From contig NZ_JASPJK010000013.1 in assembly GCF_030232265.1 (NCBI RefSeq), forward strand, positions 1 through 64,000: DNA of 64,000 nt, read 5' to 3'. The number at the start of each line of letters is the position of its first letter. Within the stretch, counting starts at the first letter, position 1. A program made the position numbers and the translations under genes. This document shows positions 57,634-64,000 of this stretch, one piece after another. Under the pieces are notes generated by a model that saw nothing but the letters and a program-made list of their open reading frames with translations, was not told where the DNA came from and did no database searches. The DNA comes from Corynebacterium sp. MSK041. Lineage in GTDB: Bacteria > Actinomycetota > Actinomycetes > Mycobacteriales > Mycobacteriaceae.

Positions 57634-59091
57634 TTAGCGGGGGGCGTCGATAGGCGTAGCTCCCGGCTCATGATCATTGACGCCGGGGAGCTTGTGGCGG
57701 CCCGTGATGTAAAACAGCGCGACGGTGATGACGCTGAACGCGACACCAACGAAGAACGCACCGCGGAAGGCCGGCAACCACAGCATGATGCCGAAGGTGA
57801 ACAGGATGAACGCCACCGCGAAGTACTGGCCGTACGGGAAGAACGGGGTCTTGTACGGCAGGGCGGCGACTTCCTCCGGGGTCATGTGACGGCGTGAGGC
57901 TAGGTGTGCCAGGAGGATCATCAGCCACACGAAGATGGTGGCGAAGGTGGCCAGGGATGCCACGACCTCGAAGATGCGCTCCGGCATGAGCGTGTTGGCC
58001 ACAACACCAATCACCATGACGGCAATGAGGATGACCGTGGTCATCACCGGAACATCGCGCACCGTCTTGGCCATGATCTTCGGGGCAAAGTGCTGCTTAG
58101 CCAGGCCGGTGAGCACACGGCCAGCGCCGAAGAGGTCCGCGTTGATGGCGGACAGCGCAGCGGTGATGACCACGAAGTTAAGCAGGCCCGCAGCCCAGTT
58201 CACTCCCAGGGCAGAGAAGATCTGTACGAAGGGGGACTGGTCGCCGGTGATGGAACGCCACGGGTTGATCATCAGGATGATCAGGATGGACAGCACGTAG
58301 AAGAGCAGGATGCGCACCGGCACCGTGTTGATGGAGCGCGGGATCGCCTCCTTCGGGTCCTTGGCCTCCGTGCCGGCAACGCCGATGATCTCGGTGCCAC
58401 CAAAGGCAAAGAGTACGAGGATGAAGGAGGCGATCATGCCCTCGATGCCGTTGGGGAAGAATCCACCGTCATTGACCAGGTTGGCAGGGCCGGTGGTTTC
58501 GGCGCTGGATAGACCAAAAGCCAGAACGGCTGCACCGGCAATGATCATAGCCACAACAGCGCCGACCTTGATCACGGTGAACCAGAACTCCAGCTCACCA
58601 AAGGCCTTTGCGCTGGCCAGGTTGGCGGCGCCGACGATGAGGAGCGCGGCCACGATCCACACCCACCGGGACACATCGGGGAACCAGAAGCCCATGTAGA
58701 TGCCAATGGCGGTGAGGTCCGCCAGCGCCACAATGACCATCTCAAAGGCGAACATCCAGCCGGTGAGATAACCGGCGGCGCCACCCATGTGGGCACGGGT
58801 GTACTCCGCAAAAGAGCCGGTGACGGGGTGGCGCACCGCCATCTCGCCAAGCGCGCGCAGCATGAAGTACACCACCGCGCCGCCAAGCAGGTACACCAGC
58901 AGCACGGAGGGGCCGGCAGCCTGAATCGCACCAGCGGAACCGTAGAACAGGCCGGTACCAATGGCGGAGCCCAGGGCGATGAAGTTGAGGTGGCGCGTGT
59001 TTAGCCCTTTCGGGCGGTGCTTCAGCGCAAGCGCTGAAGCAGCAGAATCTGAAGCAGAAGAAGCAGAGTCGGGGGAAAATGCAGTGGACAT
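57634..59091 (-). CDS. Amino-acid permease (APC superfamily, AAT type)
   Basis: The 485-residue inner-membrane transporter has 12 helices. The first carries the substrate-binding signature IALGSAIGTGLFYGSAGAI; FMLRALGEMAVRHPVTGSFAEY follows, as in the AAT family (AnsP, ProY, CycA, AroP types). I cannot choose the amino acid. The N-terminus is Ser/Ala-rich. Confidence 0.9.
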   Translation of the reverse strand: MSTAFSPDSASSASDSAASALALKHRPKGLNTRHLNFIALGSAIGTGLFYGSAGAIQAAGPSVLLVYLLGGAVVYFMLRALGEMAVRHPVTGSFAEYTRAHMGGAAGYLTGWMFAFEMVIVALADLTAIGIYMGFWFPDVSRWVWIVAALLIVGAANLASAKAFGELEFWFTVIKVGAVVAMIIAGAAVLAFGLSSAETTGPANLVNDGGFFPNGIEGMIASFILVLFAFGGTEIIGVAGTEAKDPKEAIPRSINTVPVRILLFYVLSILIILMINPWRSITGDQSPFVQIFSALGVNWAAGLLNFVVITAALSAINADLFGAGRVLTGLAKQHFAPKIMAKTVRDVPVMTTVILIAVMVIGVVANTLMPERIFEVVASLATFATIFVWLMILLAHLASRRHMTPEEVAALPYKTPFFPYGQYFAVAFILFTFGIMLWLPAFRGAFFVGVAFSVITVALFYITGRHKLPGVNDHEPGATPIDAPR

Positions 59092-59103
59092 GACGGGGGT
59101 TTT

Positions 59104-60015
59104 CTAGATGGTCACCTGACGGGATTTGATGTTCTCCAGCTGTTTGCGCTCGTCGGCGTTCAGCTGTTCATCGTTGCCGTATTCCTTCTCAATGGCAGCG
59201 TTGAGTGCAGTCAGAGCATCAGCGTAGGAGGCGGGTTCCACGGCTGGGTCCAGGTCGAAGACGGGGACGACGAGGCCGTGGGTGCGGAAGGCGCCAGCGA
59301 ACTTGGTGCCTTCACCGAGGTTGAGCTCACCGCGAGCCGCGATGCGGGCGAGCGCATTAAGCAGCAGGCGCTCATCATCTTCCTGGCGGACCCACCGGAT
59401 GTGCGCCTTGGCGCCACCCGGATTCACCCACCAGATCGCGCCCGGCAGTTCTGGGGCAACCTGCACGGACGGGATGATCGCGTCGTTGGCGCGTGCCAGT
59501 GCCTGCTGGATCTGCGGGTTCACAGCAGAGGAATCGGTGAACCACCAGTTGAAGTCGTCGTGGGTGGTGACGGTGAGGGTCTGGGCAGCGTCGAAAAGCG
59601 TAGAGAGCTCTGGCTGCGAACCATCCGCAACGGTGGAACCGAGCGTGTCACCTGGCTGCGCGTTCACAACCCAGTTGAGGGCGTACGCGAGGTCACGGCC
59701 CGGGTTGATGGAGTGGGACTGGACCTGAAGTGCGACCATGCGCTCCCCACCCTCCTCCTCCGGGCGGACCAGCGCGGCACCGGCACCGGGCAGCACCGTT
59801 GCCACCGTGACCGGGGTGCCGTTGACCTCAATCTTTGCGGTGGCGGACGGCACGAACTCCTGCAAAGCAACAAGGTCCGCCTCCGCGGCGAGACCGGAGT
59901 ACGGGCGCGGATCCTTCTGCAACGCAGCGCGCTCAGCGGCACGCGCCGCCAACTTCGCTTGACGGCGGCTCATGCCCTCAGGCAGATCTTCCTTCTTACG
60001 GTTCTTTTTGGCCAT
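59104..60015 (-). CDS. DUF5926 family protein
   Basis: The 303-residue soluble protein starts with a very basic segment (MAKKNRKKEDLPEGMSRRQAKLAAR) and matches the conserved actinobacterial DUF5926 family (PYSGLAAEADLVALQEFVPSATA). No catalytic motif is visible and the function is unknown. ATG 60015 is preferred over a GTG two codons earlier. It lies 12 bases upstream of the permease gene on the same strand and 24 bases downstream of the GDPD gene. Confidence 0.8.
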   Translation of the reverse strand: MAKKNRKKEDLPEGMSRRQAKLAARAAERAALQKDPRPYSGLAAEADLVALQEFVPSATAKIEVNGTPVTVATVLPGAGAALVRPEEEGGERMVALQVQSHSINPGRDLAYALNWVVNAQPGDTLGSTVADGSQPELSTLFDAAQTLTVTTHDDFNWWFTDSSAVNPQIQQALARANDAIIPSVQVAPELPGAIWWVNPGGAKAHIRWVRQEDDERLLLNALARIAARGELNLGEGTKFAGAFRTHGLVVPVFDLDPAVEPASYADALTALNAAIEKEYGNDEQLNADERKQLENIKSRQVTI

Positions 60016-60039
60016 GCCCACTAGTTTAGTGGGGCAGCA

Positions 60040-60804
60040 CTACCCCGCAGACACTGGCGTGACGGGGTGCTCACGGAACACCTCTACCGCCAAGTGCGGC
60101 AGGTCCGTGGCAAAAACATCCACCCCTTTTTCACGGCACCACAACATGTCCTTTGGCAGGTTGACGGTCCACGTATAGGTTTTCAGTCCGCGGTAGCCCA
60201 ACAGATCCTGATTGGACTGCAGGTGCGCCAGCGCCGGGCCCACGCCGTAGGGGCGGGAGAACATGGTGTTGTTCTTGTTCCACTTCATTTCCCGCAGACG
60301 GAACAGGTAGAACGTTTCCAAATCAGGCACGGCCTGCTTGAAGTAGCGCATCGCCGAGTGAGAGAAGGAAATGAGATGGACACGCGGGTCTTCCTTCATC
60401 CCGCGGTACCACAGGGTGCGCACGGTCTGTTCATCCACTTCAGGGCCGTAGCGGGTGGGGTGTTTCGTTTCGATGTAGATGTGCTTGTCCGGGTAGTCCT
60501 CGAGGAGGTCCAACAATTCGTCCAGCAGCACGATCTGCTGTGGGTCCTCCTTGGTGCCAAAGTTGAATCTGCGGATGTGATCAAAATCCATCTTGGCAAT
60601 GCGCCCGGCACCGTTGGAGGTCCGGTTGATAAAGGAGTCGTGGTGAACCACCAGGCGACCATCACGCGTGAGCCGCACGTCGCATTCAATGCCGTGCACC
60701 CCATCCAGTTTCAATGCTTCTTCAAAGGCTCGAAGTGTGGATTCTGGGTACAACCCCGACATTCCACGGTGGGCAATGATGTGCGGATCCGGCTTCAGCA
60801 TCAT
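60040..60804 (-). CDS. Glycerophosphodiester phosphodiesterase (GDPD)
   Basis: Hydrolyses glycerophosphodiesters to glycerol 3-phosphate and an alcohol. The 254-residue TIM-barrel protein has IIAHRGMSGLYPESTLRAFEEAL, GIECDVRLTRDGRLVVHHD and the metal/catalytic residues IYIETKHP. It has no signal peptide, so the cytoplasmic UgpQ-like form is likely. Confidence 0.9.
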   Translation of the reverse strand: MMLKPDPHIIAHRGMSGLYPESTLRAFEEALKLDGVHGIECDVRLTRDGRLVVHHDSFINRTSNGAGRIAKMDFDHIRRFNFGTKEDPQQIVLLDELLDLLEDYPDKHIYIETKHPTRYGPEVDEQTVRTLWYRGMKEDPRVHLISFSHSAMRYFKQAVPDLETFYLFRLREMKWNKNNTMFSRPYGVGPALAHLQSNQDLLGYRGLKTYTWTVNLPKDMLWCREKGVDVFATDLPHLAVEVFREHPVTPVSAG

Positions 60805-60896
60805 GCCTGCCAGGGTAGGCTCATCTCTCAGATAAGGCGACTGCAGGCCGGGCGAATCACCGAACTATCACGCGTTGTTCACTTCTTGCTCACCGC

Positions 60897-62807
60897 ATGT
60901 CTTCTTCATTTGCCACAATGGACCATATGTTCATGTCTCCGCGGGAAGCCTTCAAGCGGTTACGCCCCCACCGCAAGCGTGCCGTGCGCGCGCCGTTGTA
61001 TGCGGTGGAGCTGTTCGCGGACTTGACGCCGATGGTGCGGATGTCGGGTTTGCGGCGTTTGCCGGAGAATTTCACGGCGGGCATTCTGGGGGCAGAGGTT
61101 GCTGCGTGGGGTGCTATTTCGCCGTCGCTTTTACCACACCCGTGGTGGGTGACCACGGCGAATGTGGCCATTTGCCAGGCCGCCGGTCATACGGTGGGCG
61201 TGGGTGCGGCTAATCTGGTGACCAGTGTCAGCGATGCCGCCGGGTGGTCTGGGCCGCGTCGTTTACGCCAGAAGGCAGCGCCGTTCGTGCAGCTCGCCAT
61301 GGGCACAGTCACGGTGGGCACGTATCTCGCAGCTGCTTTACGACGTTCTGAGCACGAACGCCTCGTCGAAGCCCCCCACCAGCGGGGCCCTTTGCAAACC
61401 TTGGCGGGCATTGCCCTTGGTTCACTGGGATACGGCGCTTTGCTGCTGGTCGGCGAAGGTATCCAGATGTCCACGGAGCGCTTCAACCGCCAGCTGCGCC
61501 GCTGGATGCCACCGGTAGTGTCCTGGCCACTGGCCGTGGCGGGCATGAGTGCACTGGGGGCTGTACTGACAGACAAGGTGGTCATCCGCCAGATCCTCAA
61601 CACCGCGTACCGCAAGGCGGATGCCCTGGACCGTGAGTTCCTACCCGGCGCGGCTAAACCCCGGGAGAAGGAGCGCTCAGGCTCCCCCGCTTCGCTGGAG
61701 AAGTGGAAGTACTTGGGCCGTCAGGGCCGTGCCGTGGTGGCGGGCGGGCCACGTCAACACGACATCGCCTCTGTGCTTGACGTTCCGTCTACCCAGGTTA
61801 AACAACCGATCCGCGTGTTCATTGGGTTGCGGGACCGCACGCCTGAGCACCAGGCCGAGATGGTCTTGCGGGAAATGGACCGCACCGATGCCTGGTCCCG
61901 TAAGCGCATCGCCGTGATGAGTGCCGCCGGCACCGGCTGGATCAGTGATTACCACACGTCCAGCTTCGAGTTCCTCAGCCAAGGTGACTGCGCCATCGTG
62001 GCCATGCAGTACTCCTTCATGCCCTCGGCCTACTCCTATGCCTCAGACCGTGAAGTTCCGGTTCGCAGCGCACAAGTGTTGCTCAACGCAGTGAAGAAAC
62101 GTCTGGCTGCCATGCCCGCGGACAAACGCCCCCTCCTGTACATCGGCGGGGAATCCCTCGGCGCTTATGGTCTGACAGACTCCTTTTCCACCCCGGATGA
62201 ACTCATCACCAGCACTGACGGTGGTGTCTTCACCGGTGCTCCCGGCTTTGCCCGCAACATTGCTGAGCTCACGCGCCGGCGCGACCTAGGCAGCCCTCAG
62301 CGCCTCCCGGTTGTGGACGGTGGACGCCACGTCCGCTTCACCGCCCACCCAGACCACCTGCACCACACCTTCGATGGCTCCGCCTATGAACAGGAGTGGG
62401 AATTCCCCCGCACCGTTTTTGCCCAACACGCCTCCGACCCCGTGGTGTGGTGGGACTGGCGCCTCTTTGTCAGCCAACCTGACTGGCTCCGCGAGCCCGG
62501 TTCCCGCGGCATCAAAGCGCCGGCAGCCCAGCACGTTGACGTACTGCAATCCATGCGGTGGATGCCCTTCATCACCGGCTGGCAGGTGGGTGTGGATCAG
62601 TTGATCTCCCTCAACCCACCCGGTGGCCACGGTCACCAATACCACCGCGAAACGGTGGCCTACTGGAATGCCGTGCTGGACACCAGGTTTTCGGAGGACA
62701 CCATCAGCCGGATCCATGACTGGATCATGCACGACTCAACCCGCCTGCGCGCCACCGCTGCTGGTGCCGCCAAGGAGTCCGCGAAGGAAACGTTCGGCGC
62801 GGATTAG
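60897..62807 (+). CDS. Membrane alpha/beta-hydrolase family protein (PF10081/PF15420 type)
   Basis: The 636-residue protein has an N-terminal membrane domain of about four to five helices (to about residue 235) and a C-terminal alpha/beta-hydrolase domain with nucleophile motif YIGGESLGAYG. A catalytic Asp/His probably lies in the VVWWDWRLF and GHGHQYHRETVAYW region. The family is found in mycolata and presumed to act on envelope lipids; the substrate is not known. Several ATGs near the 5' end make the start uncertain. Confidence 0.8.
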   Translation: MSSSFATMDHMFMSPREAFKRLRPHRKRAVRAPLYAVELFADLTPMVRMSGLRRLPENFTAGILGAEVAAWGAISPSLLPHPWWVTTANVAICQAAGHTVGVGAANLVTSVSDAAGWSGPRRLRQKAAPFVQLAMGTVTVGTYLAAALRRSEHERLVEAPHQRGPLQTLAGIALGSLGYGALLLVGEGIQMSTERFNRQLRRWMPPVVSWPLAVAGMSALGAVLTDKVVIRQILNTAYRKADALDREFLPGAAKPREKERSGSPASLEKWKYLGRQGRAVVAGGPRQHDIASVLDVPSTQVKQPIRVFIGLRDRTPEHQAEMVLREMDRTDAWSRKRIAVMSAAGTGWISDYHTSSFEFLSQGDCAIVAMQYSFMPSAYSYASDREVPVRSAQVLLNAVKKRLAAMPADKRPLLYIGGESLGAYGLTDSFSTPDELITSTDGGVFTGAPGFARNIAELTRRRDLGSPQRLPVVDGGRHVRFTAHPDHLHHTFDGSAYEQEWEFPRTVFAQHASDPVVWWDWRLFVSQPDWLREPGSRGIKAPAAQHVDVLQSMRWMPFITGWQVGVDQLISLNPPGGHGHQYHRETVAYWNAVLDTRFSEDTISRIHDWIMHDSTRLRATAAGAAKESAKETFGAD

Positions 62808-62815
62808 ATCCCTGC

Positions 62816-63466
62816 TTAGATCCCGCACGCCACCCCGGTGGAGTGATGCGGGCAATACCCGTTGGGCACTTTGTGCAGGTACTGCTGGTGCTCTTCTTCC
62901 GCTAAGTAGTAGTCGACGTCGCTGGCCACCTCCGTGGTGATGTCCCCATAACCAGCCTCTTCCAGCGCTTTGCCGTACTCTGCAACCCACCCGCGGATCA
63001 GTTCCGCGTCCGCTTCCGCATCGGGGCCGGTGGTATAGAACGCGGACCGGTACTGTGTCCCCACATCATTGCCCTGGCGGAAACCCTGCGTCGGGTCATG
63101 GGCCTCCAGCGCGATCTTGACCAGTTCCTTCAGGCTGACCTGCTCCGGGTCATACACAACCTCCACCAACTCAACATGGTTCGTGGCTCCGGAGCACACC
63201 TCCCGGTACGTCGGATTCAGCGTGACCCCACCGCCATAACCCACTGACGTGGACTCCACCCCCGGCGTCTGCCAGTACATTTTCTCTGCACCCCAGAAAC
63301 ACCCGATGCCCACCAGCAGGCGTTTTTGCCCTTCGCGCCACGGGCCAGTGATCGGTGTGCCCAGCACTGCGTGCGGCCGGGGGTTCCCCAGAACCGGTTC
63401 CGTGCGGCCGGGCAGGGCCAAGTCAGGGTCCACGAGTTGCGGGCTGCGTCCAAAGAAGAAAGCCAT
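62816..63466 (-). CDS. msrA: Peptide-methionine (S)-S-oxide reductase
   Basis: Repairs methionine-S-sulfoxide in proteins. The 216-residue protein has catalytic GCFWGAEKMYWQTPGV, YDPEQVSLKELV, DPTQGFRQGNDVGTQYRSA and a C-terminal resolving Cys in the tail NGYCPHHSTGVACGI. ATG 63466 starts with MAFFFGRSP, the usual actinobacterial start. It is convergent with the hydrolase gene and divergent from sodA. Confidence 0.93.
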   Translation of the reverse strand: MAFFFGRSPQLVDPDLALPGRTEPVLGNPRPHAVLGTPITGPWREGQKRLLVGIGCFWGAEKMYWQTPGVESTSVGYGGGVTLNPTYREVCSGATNHVELVEVVYDPEQVSLKELVKIALEAHDPTQGFRQGNDVGTQYRSAFYTTGPDAEADAELIRGWVAEYGKALEEAGYGDITTEVASDVDYYLAEEEHQQYLHKVPNGYCPHHSTGVACGI

Positions 63467-63585
63467 ACCCTCTATTGTTATCGGATCTTGTCGAAAAATC
63501 TCACCATTCCATGCTTCCTCCGCCGCAAAACCCCAGGTCGCCAGATTGGCATGGGAAGAAAAATCGAACGCTCCCACAAGCCCCC

Positions 63586-63615
63586 AAAACCCGATCTTGG
63601 GTTTTTGCCTATCAT
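63586..63615 (+). promoter_or_regulatory. Inverted repeat and candidate -10 box upstream of sodA
   Basis: AAAACCC-GATCTT-GGGTTTT (63586-63605) lies four bases before TATCAT (63610-63615), about 38 bases before the sodA ATG. It could be an operator overlapping the promoter spacer, or a weak terminator. Confidence 0.35.
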
Positions 63616-63653
63616 GGGCCGAGTAAGAGCAAACCCAGATGAAAGGTTTACCA

Positions 63654-64000
63654 ATGGCTGTTTACGAACTTCCTGAACTTCCGTACGCATACGACGCGCT
63701 GGAGCCGCACATCTCCGCCGAGATTATGGAGCTGCACCACAGCAAGCACCACGCCACCTACGTCGCTGGCGCTAACGTTGCACTGGAGGCTCTCGAGGCT
63801 GAGCGCAATGGTGACGCTAACCCGGACAAGCTGCGTGCACTGTCCAAGAACCTTGCATTCAACCTGGGTGGCCACACCAACCACTCCGTGTTCTGGAAGA
63901 ACATGTCCCCGAATGGTGGTGGCGCACCGGCAGGTGAGCTTGCTGAGGCGATTAACCGTGACTTCGGCTCCTTCGAGGCTTTCCAGAAGCACTTCGAGGG
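63654..64000 (+). CDS. sodA: Superoxide dismutase (Fe/Mn), 3' end outside the window
   Basis: Dismutes superoxide. The 115 residues visible contain the N-terminal hairpin domain: [34 protein letters not shown] with the first metal-binding His, then the second His in [19 protein letters not shown] 63654 has AAAGG 7 bases upstream. The distinguishing Mn/Fe residues lie partly beyond the window. Confidence 0.95.
   Translation, partial: MAVYELPELPYAYDALEPHISAEIMELHHSKHHATYVAGANVALEALEAERNGDANPDKLRALSKNLAFNLGGHTNHSVFWKNMSPNGGGAPAGELAEAINRDFGSFEAFQKHFE

Overview
This window is a chromosomal segment of a mycolic-acid-containing Corynebacterium, or a very close relative. The main evidence is an unbroken mycolate and arabinogalactan locus: accD3, pks13, fadD32, a cutinase-like esterase, two mycolyltransferases, aftB, the ubiA-type decaprenyl-phosphate phosphoribosyltransferase with its PAP2 phosphatase, glfT2 and glf. 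An MmpL mycolate exporter and a GTP-type PEP carboxykinase lie nearby. The gene order matches what I know of C. glutamicum and C. diphtheriae. I cannot name the species from sequence alone.

Layout. (1) 1-9.6 kb: part of a type VII secretion locus. It has eccC and eccD, a P-loop-less MinD-like protein, and a tightly packed accessory operon. That operon encodes a proline-rich EspI-like ATPase, a lytic-transglycosylase-like lipoprotein whose catalytic Glu is Ala, a polyproline lipoprotein and a small C-terminally anchored membrane protein. (2) 9.7-18.7 kb: pckG, then divergently trmB, a NYN-domain gene, mmpL and a flippase-like gene, followed by a secreted VWA-domain surface protein. (3) 18.7-30.6 kb: the mycolic acid condensation and transfer operon on the minus strand (cop1-like, DUF732-like lipoprotein, cutinase-like, fadD32, pks13, accD3), plus a 30-residue peptide gene with a strong ribosome binding site. 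(4) 31-37.5 kb: a second mycolyltransferase and the arabinogalactan genes, bracketed by two inverted copies of a palindromic repeat. (5) 37.7-43.5 kb: a three-helix-bundle protein, a GT87 glycosyltransferase, a DMT exporter, an orphan AAA ATPase and glf, with several repeat-rich intergenic regions. (6) 43.6-51 kb: a secreted PGRP amidase and the minus-strand operon serS-plsC-plsC-HAD-glpK. (7) 51-64 kb: a septum-formation-domain protein, a minizincin, a nuclease-like orphan between two MITE-like repeats, gpmB-like/pheA, a CPBP protein, an LCP ligase, an amino-acid permease, a DUF5926 protein, a GDPD, an alpha/beta hydrolase, msrA and the start of sodA.

How the parts fit. FadD32 activates the meromycolate, Pks13 condenses it with the carboxyacyl-CoA made with AccD3, and MmpL exports trehalose monomycolate. 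The mycolyltransferases then place mycolate on arabinogalactan built by UbiA/PAP2, GlfT2/Glf and AftB. The LCP protein and the amidase act on the same wall. No tRNA, rRNA, CRISPR array, transposase or prophage was seen. The most unusual items are the T7SS accessory operon with its degenerate enzymes, the MITE-flanked nuclease-like gene, the 30-aa peptide gene and several intergenic repeat arrays.
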